Source: an uncultured Bacilli bacterium
GTDB taxonomy: Bacteria; Bacillota_I; Bacilli_A; RF39; UBA660
Assembly (NCBI GenBank): GCA_934096945.1
Contig: CAKOND010000004.1
Location: 24,397 to 88,396 of the forward strand
Reading direction: 5' to 3'
Length of the DNA stretch: 64,000 nt
Below the pieces are notes generated by a model that ran no database searches, was not told the origin of the DNA, and saw only the letters and a program-made list of their open reading frames with translations. This document shows positions 1-7,448 of this stretch, one piece after another. Position numbers and translations under genes: made by a program. Each line of letters starts with the position of its first letter. Position 1 is the stretch's first letter.

Positions 1-2
1 AT

Positions 3-212
3 ATAGCAAGGATGAAAGGTTTAGGGGAAATGGATGCTGAAGAATTAAATGAAACAACTATGGATATTGATCATAGAATTCTTCGTAAAATAACTGTGGA
101 TGATGCTATTAGTGCTGATGCTGCATTCAGTAAATTAATGGGTGAAGAAGTTGAACCTAGACGTAAGTTTATTGAAGAAAATGCAACATATGCAAAGAAT
201 TTGGATTTTTAG
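3..212 (+). CDS. gyrB: DNA gyrase subunit B, C-terminal end (partial)
   Basis: The reading frame is already open at the left edge and ends at a TAG that overlaps the ribosome binding site of gyrA. Only about 69 C-terminal residues are present. They contain the GyrB TOPRIM-tail signature KGLGEM, the segment TTMDIDHR, and the terminal EPRRKFIEENA block ending in KNLDF, all standard for the GyrB C-terminus. GyrB supplies the ATPase and part of the metal-binding cleavage centre of gyrase. Nine bases separate it from gyrA, as in the usual gyrB-gyrA operon. ParE would have a similar tail, but the neighbouring subunit and the origin-region gene order favour GyrB. Confidence 0.93.
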   Translation: MARMKGLGEMDAEELNETTMDIDHRILRKITVDDAISADAAFSKLMGEEVEPRRKFIEENATYAKNLDF

Positions 213-221
213 GAGGTTAAT

Positions 222-2717
222 ATGGATCATAGTAGAGATAGATTACAAGAAAATAATATTGTAAGTGAAATTGAATCGTCTTTTATTGAGTATTCAATGA
301 GTGTTATTATTTCCAGAGCTTTGCCGGATTTAAGAGATGGTTTAAAGCCAGTTCATAGAAGAATTATTTATGATATGTTAGAAAATGGTTTGACACCAGA
401 TAAAAAACATCGTAAAAGTGCTACGATAGTTGGGGATGTTATGGGGAAATACCACCCACATGGTGACTCATCAATTTATGATGCTATGGTAAGAATGGCA
501 CAAGACTTTAACTATCGTTATTTACTTGTTGATGGACATGGTAACTTTGGTAATATTGAGTATCCTAGAGCTGCTGCTTATCGTTATACTGAAAGTAAAC
601 TTGCTAAGATATCAATGGAACTTTTAAGAGATATCAACAAAAATACTGTTAATTTTGTACCAAATTATGATGATTCTACGGTAGAACCTGAAGTTTTACC
701 TTCAAGATTTCCAAATATTTTAGTTAATGGAACAATGGGGATTGCTGTTGGTATGGCAACAAATATTCCACCACATAATTTAGGTGAAGTTGTTGATGGT
801 TGTATTGCTTATATTGATAATCCTGATATTACTACGGAAGAGTTAATGCAACATATTAAGGGTCCAGATTTTCCAACTGGTGGCATTATTTTAGGTAATT
901 CTGGAATAAAAAAAGCTTATGAAACTGGTAGAGGTTCAATAACTATTAGAAGTAAGGCAACAATTGAAGAAAAAAATGGAAGACATTATATTGTTATTGA
1001 AGAAGTTCCTTATGGTGTTAATACACTTGATTTAAAACAAAAAGTTGCAGATTTAGTACATAACAAAGTACTTGAAGGTATTACTGATTATCATACTGAT
1101 TTAAAAGATGGTATTAAAATAACTATAACGCTTAAGAAAGATGCTAATCCTCAAGTAGTTTTAAATAATTTATATAAGCATACGGCTTTTCAAACAACTT
1201 TTGGTATTATTTTCTTGATGCTTGATAAAGGTGTACCTAGAACTTTAGGTTTAAAAGATATAATTAGTAAATATGTAGATTATCAACAAGAAGTTATTAT
1301 TAGAAGAACTCAATTTGAATTAGATAAAGCTGAAAAGAGAGTACATATCTTAGAAGGTTATAAGATTGTGTTTGATAATTTAGATGAAGTTATTAAAATT
1401 ATTAAAGAATCTAAGGCTGATGGAGAAGCTAAATCTAAGTTAATGGCACGTTTTGGATTAACTGAAGCTCAAACTGATAATATTTTAGAAATGAAATTAC
1501 GTCGTTTAACGGGTCTAGAACGTGAAAAGATTGAAGAAGAACTAAATACACTCAGAATCGAAATAGAACGCTTACGTGGTATTTTAGCGGATAATAATAA
1601 GGTGTTAGGCATCATTAAAGATGAAATGACTGAAATTAAAAATAAATATGGTGATGAAAGACGTACTAAGATTGATATGACTGCGGTTGATTATATTGAA
1701 GATGAATCTTTAATTCCAGAAGAAAATATATTGGTAGTACTTACTAACAAAGGTTATATTAAGAGAACTACTGCTGATACATTTAAGTCACAAAATAGAG
1801 GTGGCGTTGGAATTAAGGGAATGTCTACGAATGATGAAGACTTTGTTGAACACATGATTAACTTATCAACACATGATTATATCTTGTTCTTCACTGATAA
1901 AGGTAAAGTATATAGACTTAAAGGTTATGAAATTCCTGAGTTTTCACGTCAATCTAAGGGTATTCCAATTGTAAATTTACTTCAAGTTGAAAAAGATGAA
2001 AGAGTTAATGCTGTTATTCAAATAAGTCGTGAAGAGAATAGTAAATACTTGTTATTTGCAACTGAATCTGGTGTTGTTAAGAAGACTTTAATTAGTGAAT
2101 TTGATAATATTAGAAATAGTGGTAAGATTTGTATTTCTTTAAGAGAAAACGATAAACTTATTGGTGTTAAGAAGACTTCTGGTAATGATTTAGTGCTTCT
2201 TGGTAGTGATAGTGGTAGAATGGTTAAGTTTAATGAAGATGAAATCAGAGTTATGGGACGTACTGCTTCAGGTGTTCGTGGTATTTCACTAGATGGAAGT
2301 AAATGTATTTGTTCTGAAATTGTTAAAGAAGATGATACTATTCTTCTTGTAACTGAAAAAGGTTATGGTAAACAAACTAAGGTTAGTGAATATCGTCAAA
2401 CTAGAAGAGGTTCTAAAGGTGTTAAAGCCATGAATATTACTGAAAAGAATGGTAATTTAGTAAGTGTTAAGATTGTTCATGAAGGCAAAGAACTTGTTAT
2501 CATGACAAACTCTGGTATGACAATGAGAATGCCACTTGATCAAATATCTGTTCTTGGTAGAGTTACGCAAGGTTTAAGACTTATTAATTTAAAAGATAAT
2601 CAAAAGGTATCTACGATTAGTTTAGTAGATAAACTAGAAGAAGAACCTTCTCAAGAAAGCATAGAACAAGGTGAAAATGTTGCTCAAAATGAATCAGAAG
2701 CAACTGAAAATATTTAA
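222..2717 (+). CDS. gyrA: DNA gyrase subunit A
   Basis: The product is the breakage-reunion subunit of gyrase, which introduces negative supercoils; its 831 residues are normal length. The N-terminal half carries the winged-helix region with GKYHPHGDS and the catalytic pair R121-Y122 in AAAYRYTE. The quinolone-determining positions equivalent to E. coli 83 and 87 are Ser and Asp, the usual susceptible state. The C-terminal beta-pinwheel begins near residue 500 and has a GyrA-box-like QNRGGVG near residue 524, a variant of the canonical QRRGGKG. The tail is acidic. The start follows a strong AGGAGG overlapping the gyrB stop. A hairpin terminator follows the stop codon. Confidence 0.97.
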   Translation: MDHSRDRLQENNIVSEIESSFIEYSMSVIISRALPDLRDGLKPVHRRIIYDMLENGLTPDKKHRKSATIVGDVMGKYHPHGDSSIYDAMVRMAQDFNYRYLLVDGHGNFGNIEYPRAAAYRYTESKLAKISMELLRDINKNTVNFVPNYDDSTVEPEVLPSRFPNILVNGTMGIAVGMATNIPPHNLGEVVDGCIAYIDNPDITTEELMQHIKGPDFPTGGIILGNSGIKKAYETGRGSITIRSKATIEEKNGRHYIVIEEVPYGVNTLDLKQKVADLVHNKVLEGITDYHTDLKDGIKITITLKKDANPQVVLNNLYKHTAFQTTFGIIFLMLDKGVPRTLGLKDIISKYVDYQQEVIIRRTQFELDKAEKRVHILEGYKIVFDNLDEVIKIIKESKADGEAKSKLMARFGLTEAQTDNILEMKLRRLTGLEREKIEEELNTLRIEIERLRGILADNNKVLGIIKDEMTEIKNKYGDERRTKIDMTAVDYIEDESLIPEENILVVLTNKGYIKRTTADTFKSQNRGGVGIKGMSTNDEDFVEHMINLSTHDYILFFTDKGKVYRLKGYEIPEFSRQSKGIPIVNLLQVEKDERVNAVIQISREENSKYLLFATESGVVKKTLISEFDNIRNSGKICISLRENDKLIGVKKTSGNDLVLLGSDSGRMVKFNEDEIRVMGRTASGVRGISLDGSKCICSEIVKEDDTILLVTEKGYGKQTKVSEYRQTRRGSKGVKAMNITEKNGNLVSVKIVHEGKELVIMTNSGMTMRMPLDQISVLGRVTQGLRLINLKDNQKVSTISLVDKLEEEPSQESIEQGENVAQNESEATENI

Positions 2718-2724
2718 AATACTG

Positions 2725-2745
2725 AGGCTGAATAAGCCTTTTTAT
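2725..2745 (+). terminator. Intrinsic terminator after gyrA
   Basis: A short AGGCT/AGCCT stem with a five-base loop is followed directly by a run of T. It lies just after the gyrA stop and before the parS region. Confidence 0.7.
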
Positions 2746-2919
2746 TTTGAATCATTGTGTATATACAATGTATAATTTATTAAATTACTTATAATATAAA
2801 CTTATTTTTTTGGCTGAAATATGCCAAATATTTTTTATTATTATTAGTTGATGTATGAGTTATCAACATGAATTTTAATTTGAATATAACTGGTTATTGA
2901 ACTTTTTATTTCATATTTA

Positions 2920-2935
2920 TGTTTCACGTGAAACA
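2920..2935. promoter_or_regulatory. parS site 1 (ParB/Spo0J binding)
   Basis: Perfect 16-bp palindrome TGTTTCACGTGAAACA, the canonical parS consensus bound by ParB/Spo0J in Bacillota. Confidence 0.93.
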
Positions 2936-3051
2936 TTTATTAAGTATTGTTTAATTATCATTAATGTTTATTTTTTTACTTAATTATTATAATTTACTTA
3001 TAAATTATATTATATCAGTTTATGAAGTTATTTGTTTATAATATGTCTGAA

Positions 3052-3067
3052 TGTTTCACGTGAAACG
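3052..3067. promoter_or_regulatory. parS site 2
   Basis: TGTTTCACGTGAAACG, one terminal mismatch to the canonical palindrome; the core is intact. Confidence 0.9.
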
Positions 3068-3198
3068 TTTGGGTATAACATTTTAATATTTTAATAATTT
3101 TGTTTTATTTTATATTTATTAATAATTTTTAATTTATATTATAATTATTTTCTTATTATTTTATTTATAACATTTTTATTTTTTACTTTATATTTTAA

Positions 3199-3214
3199 TG
3201 TTTCACGTGAAACA
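3199..3214. promoter_or_regulatory. parS site 3
   Basis: Perfect TGTTTCACGTGAAACA. It is followed after three bases by TGTTGATAA. Confidence 0.93.
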
Positions 3215-3291
3215 TTGTGTTGATAACATGTTAGTTTTTACATTTTAATATAATAATTTTTATTTTTAATAATTTTTACTGATTATATTTA

Positions 3292-3307
3292 TGTTTCACG
3301 TGGAACA
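3292..3307. promoter_or_regulatory. parS site 4
   Basis: TGTTTCACGTGGAACA, one internal mismatch (A to G) in the right half-site. It is followed after one base by TGTTGACAA. Confidence 0.88.
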
Positions 3308-3377
3308 TTGTTGACAATTAGTTATTAATTATATAATAAGCTAATTATTATAGTAAAATAAGTCTTATATTTCATGA

Positions 3378-3393
3378 CGTTTCACGTGAAACA
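3378..3393. promoter_or_regulatory. parS site 5
   Basis: CGTTTCACGTGAAACA, one terminal mismatch. It is followed after two bases by TGTTGGTAA. Confidence 0.9.
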
Positions 3394-3480
3394 TCTGTTG
3401 GTAACTTGTTTTTATCTTATAATTGGGTTTATCTTAATAAAACATTCATTTTTTTATAGCATTTGTAATTAACAATTTTA

Positions 3481-3496
3481 TGTTTCACGTGAAACA
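3481..3496. promoter_or_regulatory. parS site 6
   Basis: Perfect TGTTTCACGTGAAACA. It is followed after three bases by CGTTGATAA. Confidence 0.93.
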
Positions 3497-3585
3497 TTAC
3501 GTTGATAATTAGTTACTAAATACTTAATTAAGATTTACTTATGACATAATCATCTTTTACAATTAATATATATAGCTAAAATATA

Positions 3586-3601
3586 TGTTTCACGTGGAAC
3601 A
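3586..3601. promoter_or_regulatory. parS site 7
   Basis: TGTTTCACGTGGAACA, with the same single A to G change as site 4. TGTTGATAG follows after 13 bases. Confidence 0.88.
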
Positions 3602-3656
3602 TATATTTATTTTGTGTTGATAGTTTGATGATAATTAAGTTTATTATATGTTTGAA

Positions 3657-3672
3657 TGTTTCACGTGAAACG
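3657..3672. promoter_or_regulatory. parS site 8
   Basis: TGTTTCACGTGAAACG, with the same terminal change as site 2. It is the last parS before the Noc-type sites. Confidence 0.9.
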
Positions 3673-3809
3673 TTGTTAATTTCCTAATAAATACTGCAAT
3701 ATTTTATACGAATAAATGTACACAATAACAAACAAATGTTTATTTAAAAATTTATCTTATTATATAACTATTATTTTGAAAGATTTTTATATATAATTTA
3801 GCTTACATT

Positions 3810-3823
3810 ATTTCCCGGGAAAT
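3810..3823. promoter_or_regulatory. Noc-binding site 1 (NBS)
   Basis: Perfect 14-bp palindrome ATTTCCCGGGAAAT, identical to the consensus bound by the nucleoid occlusion protein Noc, a ParB paralogue. It is followed by a GGTTAACATAATGTT segment shared with the second site. Confidence 0.88.
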
Positions 3824-3967
3824 AATTGGTTAACATAATGTTGTATTGAAAAGTATAAAGAAAATAAATTTTTAAAATGCCGCAATGTAAGTAATTAACT
3901 AGGAATGATGACAGTTATAAATTAAAAATTTTTATAAAAATAATAAAAGTTATGTTTTATCAAAAAT

Positions 3968-3981
3968 ATTTCCCGGGAAAT
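3968..3981. promoter_or_regulatory. Noc-binding site 2 (NBS)
   Basis: A second perfect ATTTCCCGGGAAAT, 158 bp from the first. It has nearly the same right flank (GGTTAACATAATATT). Confidence 0.88.
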
Positions 3982-4105
3982 ATTTGGTTAACATAATATT
4001 TATAATAAGACAAAATTTTAATAAAGTTAGTATTTATTGAAAGATATTTTGTATTTTTAGATTTATTTTCTTAGTTATTAACATTATTTTTGTGTTTGAT
4101 TATAC

Positions 4106-4134
4106 TTGACTTATTGATTATAATTTGATACTAT
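4106..4134 (+). promoter_or_regulatory. Promoter of the SRP RNA gene
   Basis: TTGACT at 4106-4111 and TACTAT at 4129-4134 are separated by 17 bases. This puts the transcription start at about 4140, exactly at the 5' end of the SRP RNA helix. Confidence 0.8.
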
Positions 4135-4139
4135 TTAGA

Positions 4140-4220
4140 CGTGCAACAAATATGCTGTAACTTGGTCAGGATTGGAAAATAGCAGCCACATCAGCCTATG
4201 TTTGTGTGCACATTTTTTTT
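4140..4220 (+). ncRNA. ffs: Small signal recognition particle RNA (4.5S type)
   Basis: This is the RNA core of the signal recognition particle, which binds Ffh and targets nascent membrane proteins. The Ffh-binding domain IV signature is present: GGTCAGG, then a GGAA tetraloop, then AGCAGCC (4163-4188). The ends pair to close a hairpin (GTGCA at 4141 with TGCAC at 4207-4211, and the adjoining ACAAATA with TGTTTGT-like bases), followed by an eight-T run that terminates it. The length of about 75-80 nt is that of the short bacterial form without an Alu domain. Location next to tadA and dnaX matches the SRP RNA locus of Bacillus. Confidence 0.9.
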
Positions 4221-4230
4221 GGAGGAAAAC

Positions 4231-4659
4231 ATGGATACAGAAATATTAAATATTTTAATTGAAAATGCTAATAAATCACTTGAAAATAATGATGTTCCAG
4301 TTGGGGCAGTAATTGTTAAAGATAGAAAAGTTTTGGCTTTTGGTTATAATACACGTGAAAAAGATCAAAATGTTTTAGGTCATGCTGAGATTAATACTAT
4401 ATTGGAAGCTCAAAGATTTTTAAATAATTGGAATTTAAGTGGTTGTGATATGTATATTACACTAGTTCCTTGTTCCATGTGTTTAGAAATAATTAAACAA
4501 AGTAGAATTGACAATATTTATTATTTGCTTGATAAACCAGCATCTAAGAAAGAATTTTATAAAACAAAGATGCAAAAAATTAATGATGCTAATTATGAAA
4601 ATAAATATGCTGATATATTAAGTTATTTTTTTAAAAAATTAAGAGAAAAAAATAAATAA
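4231..4659 (+). CDS. tadA: tRNA-specific adenosine deaminase
   Basis: TadA converts A34 to inosine in tRNA-Arg(ACG). The 142-residue product has the zinc-deaminase motifs HAE (near residues 51-53, with the catalytic Glu) and PCSMC (near 80-84, two zinc Cys). I start at ATG 4231, six bases after a GGAGG, rather than at an upstream in-frame ATG, because the latter lies inside the SRP RNA. Upstream are the SRP RNA and its T-run; dnaX follows after a 32-base gap. A guanine deaminase of the same fold is possible, but length, motifs and gene order fit TadA. Confidence 0.92.
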   Translation: MDTEILNILIENANKSLENNDVPVGAVIVKDRKVLAFGYNTREKDQNVLGHAEINTILEAQRFLNNWNLSGCDMYITLVPCSMCLEIIKQSRIDNIYYLLDKPASKKEFYKTKMQKINDANYENKYADILSYFFKKLREKNK

Positions 4660-4691
4660 CTGTGTTATAATTATTAGGTAAGGAGGTTTTC

Positions 4692-6299
4692 ATGAATTAC
4701 AAAGTTTTATATCGTAAATATCGACCAGATGGTTTTGATAATTTAGTTGGTCAAAAACATGTTGTGGATATTCTTAAAAACTCAATAAAAGAAAAAAGAA
4801 TCGCACATGCATATCTTTTTTCAGGACCCAGAGGAACTGGTAAAACATCAACAGCAAGAATACTTGCCAAATCAGTTAATTGTTTAAACAATAAGGATGG
4901 TGTTGCTTGCGGAGAATGTGAAAGTTGTTTATCATTTAATGGTAATCCAGATATTATAGAAATAGATGCGGCATCTAATAATGGTGTTGAAGAAATACGT
5001 GAACTTATTAATAATGTTAAGATTATGCCTACAAGTTTAAAATATAAGGTTTATATAATAGATGAAGTTCATATGCTAAGTCAAAGTGCTTTTAATGCAT
5101 TACTTCTTACTTTGGAAGAACCACCTGAACATGTTTTGTTTATTTTGGCAACAACAAACTTAGAAAGTGTGCCAATTACAATTGTATCGAGATGTCAAAG
5201 ATTTGAATTTCATAGAATTACCGAAAATGATATAATTGAGAGACTTAAATTTGTATGTGATGAAGAAAAAATTGCTTATGAAGATGATGGACTTAAAGAA
5301 ATTGCTACTTTAGCTGATGGAGGACTTCGTGATGCACTTAGTATACTAGATCAACTTTCCAAAAATGGTGAAGTTATTACAAGTAAGTTAGTTTCTGAAG
5401 AAATAGGTAGTATTTCAAATAAAAAAATAGATGATTTAATTAAATATTTAGATAAAAATGATATTCAAGGTGTTGAAGAAATATTTAATCATCTTCAAAG
5501 TGTTAATTTAAATTATAAAGTATTTGTTAAAAAGTTAGTTTATGCTTTAAGTGATGTTGGAGTTAAACTACTTAATAGTCCAGATGGTTGGAGACTCGGC
5601 TTTGATGATTGTAAAAATTTAATCCTTGAACTTAATAATATACTTATGAAAATTAATATAAGTGTTAATCCATATCTTATAATAAAAATGTTAGTTTTAG
5701 GTTATATGGATGGTGCAAAAAAAGATGCTCAAATTGATAAAAATTTTGAAAAAATAAATGATGTTCAATCAAGGTACGAACAGGAAAAAACTGAAGTACA
5801 AAGTAAAAAAATTATTTCAAAAATGGAAAGTACAAAAACACAAGAAAGCAAAAATAAAAATGTAGATATAAGAATTAATAATTGTTTTGCTGAAGCTACA
5901 AAAAATGATTTACTTAATTTAAAAGAAAAATGGGATAATTTTGTTGGTAGTACTGATGATGCATCTTTTAAAGGGCTTCTTAGTGATACAAGTGTTGTGG
6001 CAGCTTCACCAACATATGCAATTATTCAAGTTACAATACCTCATAAAGATAAAGAATTAATGGCAAAATTAGAAATTATAGAAAAAAGGTTTAATGATTT
6101 TGCTAATGTTAATTATAAATTAGTATTTTTAGAAGATACAAAATGGAATTATGAAAAAAATGAATATGTAAAAAAACTTAAGAGTGGGTATAAATATGCT
6201 ATTCTTGAGGAAAAAGTAGAAAAAGAAGTTAAACAAAATGATATTGATGTGTCGGATGTATCTGATATATTTGATATAAATAAAATAGAAGTTGAATAA
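4692..6299 (+). CDS. dnaX: DNA polymerase III subunits gamma/tau
   Basis: This is the clamp-loader ATPase, 535 residues. It shows the Walker A motif GPRGTGKTS (near residue 45), a four-Cys zinc module starting with CLNN and ending with CESC (near 64-79), Walker B DEVHML, and the SRC sensor motif (SRCQRF). The C-terminal part, from about residue 370, is Lys/Glu-rich and divergent, as is usual for the tau-specific region. No internal frameshift signal for a separate gamma product was evident. A strong AAGGAGG precedes the ATG. yaaK and recR follow in the same order as in Bacillus. Confidence 0.96.
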   Translation: MNYKVLYRKYRPDGFDNLVGQKHVVDILKNSIKEKRIAHAYLFSGPRGTGKTSTARILAKSVNCLNNKDGVACGECESCLSFNGNPDIIEIDAASNNGVEEIRELINNVKIMPTSLKYKVYIIDEVHMLSQSAFNALLLTLEEPPEHVLFILATTNLESVPITIVSRCQRFEFHRITENDIIERLKFVCDEEKIAYEDDGLKEIATLADGGLRDALSILDQLSKNGEVITSKLVSEEIGSISNKKIDDLIKYLDKNDIQGVEEIFNHLQSVNLNYKVFVKKLVYALSDVGVKLLNSPDGWRLGFDDCKNLILELNNILMKINISVNPYLIIKMLVLGYMDGAKKDAQIDKNFEKINDVQSRYEQEKTEVQSKKIISKMESTKTQESKNKNVDIRINNCFAEATKNDLLNLKEKWDNFVGSTDDASFKGLLSDTSVVAASPTYAIIQVTIPHKDKELMAKLEIIEKRFNDFANVNYKLVFLEDTKWNYEKNEYVKKLKSGYKYAILEEKVEKEVKQNDIDVSDVSDIFDINKIEVE

Positions 6300-6316
6300 G
6301 AAAGGAAGATTAATTT

Positions 6317-6613
6317 ATGAATATGCAACAAATTATGCAACAAGCACAAAGAATGCAAAGGGATATTACAAAGAAAAAAGAAGAAATAGATGCTATGGAA
6401 TTTACTGGCAAATCTGAGTGGGTTGAAATAGTTTTTAATGGAAAAAAGGAAATTAAATCATTTAAATTATTAAGGGAAGGGACTATTGATGCTGATGATA
6501 AAGAAATGCTTGAAGATATGATTATGATAGCAATTAAAGATGCATTTACAAAAATAGATAAAGAAACTGAAAATAAACTTGGAAGTTATGCGTCTATGAG
6601 TGGACTTTTCTAA
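6317..6613 (+). CDS. YbaB/EbfC family nucleoid-associated protein
   Basis: The 98-residue protein starts with MNMQQIMQQAQRMQRD, the typical Gln/Met-rich helix of the YbaB/EbfC (YaaK) family, and has the family's central strand region with a GKSEWVEI-like stretch. These proteins form tweezer-like dimers that bind DNA without much sequence specificity. The gene sits between dnaX and recR, the conserved position of the family, and its stop is adjacent to the recR start, suggesting coupled translation. Confidence 0.93.
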   Translation: MNMQQIMQQAQRMQRDITKKKEEIDAMEFTGKSEWVEIVFNGKKEIKSFKLLREGTIDADDKEMLEDMIMIAIKDAFTKIDKETENKLGSYASMSGLF

Positions 6614-6614
6614 A

Positions 6615-7214
6615 ATGATATATCCAGAGTCACTAGAAAAATTAATTAATTATTATAAGAAATTACCAGGTATCGGGGAAAAAAATGCTGAAAGACTTGC
6701 TCTTGCAACTTTGAATTTCAAAGAAGAAGATTTAGATAAGTTTTCCGATGCTATTAGAAATGTTAAAAAGATACATAAATGTAGTATTTGTGGACATTTA
6801 ACTGAAGGTGATATTTGCAATATTTGTGCAGATCCTTCACGTGATAAGAATTTAATATGTGTTATTGAAGACTATAAAAGTGTATTTTCCTTTGAAAAAG
6901 CAGGTAATTTCCGTGGTGTTTATCATGTTTTAAATGGTCTTATTAGTCCCGCAGATAATATTGGTCCTGATAATATTAATTTATCTAGTTTAGTTAAAAG
7001 AGTTGAAGCATCAAAGAAACCTGAATTGATACTGGCATTAAAATCAACAGTTGAAGGTGAAACAACAACACTTTATATAAAGAAAATATTTGAAAAGAAA
7101 AATGTGCTTATATCTAGGCTTTCTTATGGAATACCTATGGGTGCAGAAATAGATTATTTAGATATAATTACTTTAGATAAAGCATTAGAAGATAGAAAAA
7201 AAATAAGTGATTAA
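6615..7214 (+). CDS. recR: Recombination mediator RecR
   Basis: RecR works with RecO/RecF to load RecA on gapped DNA. The 199-residue product has the N-terminal helix-hairpin-helix (KLPGIGEKNAERLA), a C4 zinc finger (CSICGHLTEGDICNIC, near residue 56) and a TOPRIM domain beginning with LICVIEDYKSVFSFE. I start at ATG 6615 (MIYPESLEKL), matching the short family N-terminus. An upstream GTG at 6600 is in frame but would overlap the previous gene without a better binding site. A BofA gene follows, as in Bacillus. Confidence 0.95.
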   Translation: MIYPESLEKLINYYKKLPGIGEKNAERLALATLNFKEEDLDKFSDAIRNVKKIHKCSICGHLTEGDICNICADPSRDKNLICVIEDYKSVFSFEKAGNFRGVYHVLNGLISPADNIGPDNINLSSLVKRVEASKKPELILALKSTVEGETTTLYIKKIFEKKNVLISRLSYGIPMGAEIDYLDIITLDKALEDRKKISD

Positions 7215-7250
7215 AAAATAAATTTTTCATATAGTTTAATGGAGAAGCTT

Positions 7251-7439
7251 ATGAAAAAAGTTATATTTGTTGTAGTAAAAAAAATAGTACTTGCAATATG
7301 CTTAGTATATGCCTTTAATTTACTAGCATCTGGTTTAAAAGTGTTTATTCCAATTAATGTTGTAACAGTAAGTGTTGTTGCATCACTTGGAATGAGTGGA
7401 CTTTTGGCTTTGGTAGCAATATATTTTGTTTTACTCTAG
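7251..7439 (+). CDS. bofA: Pro-sigma-K processing inhibitor BofA-like protein
   Basis: A 62-residue protein made almost entirely of two membrane segments, with the family's conserved N-terminal KIVLAICLVYAFNLLASG-like helix and a C-terminal GLLALVAIYF helix. BofA holds the SpoIVFB protease inactive in the forespore outer membrane until the sigma-K checkpoint. Identification rests on hydropathy, sequence pattern and position between recR and holB, as in Bacillus. ATG 7251 is chosen because GGAG lies six bases upstream; an ATG at 7239 has no binding site. It is shorter than the 87-residue Bacillus protein. Confidence 0.82.
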   Translation: MKKVIFVVVKKIVLAICLVYAFNLLASGLKVFIPINVVTVSVVASLGMSGLLALVAIYFVLL

Positions 7440-7448
7440 GAGGCAGAA

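Larger units (their letters stand above)
2746..4105. other. AT-rich non-coding origin-proximal region with parS and Noc sites
   Basis: About 1.36 kb without a plausible gene. It is extremely AT-rich and contains eight 16-bp parS palindromes (2920-3672) and two 14-bp Noc-type palindromes (3810-3981), listed separately. TGTTGATAA-like 9-mers, one mismatch from a DnaA box, recur next to several parS sites. The region lies after gyrBA, where an origin-linked centromere is expected in Bacillota. Whether it is also part of oriC itself cannot be decided here because dnaA is not in the window. Confidence 0.75.

Noticed and set aside
2746..4105. CRISPR-like repeat array
   Set aside because: The repeats are 16-bp and 14-bp palindromes at irregular distances of 71-158 bp, matching parS and Noc sites rather than CRISPR repeats.
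4198..4230. In-frame ATG upstream of tadA
   Set aside because: It lies within the SRP RNA and lacks a binding site; ATG 4231 has GGAGG.
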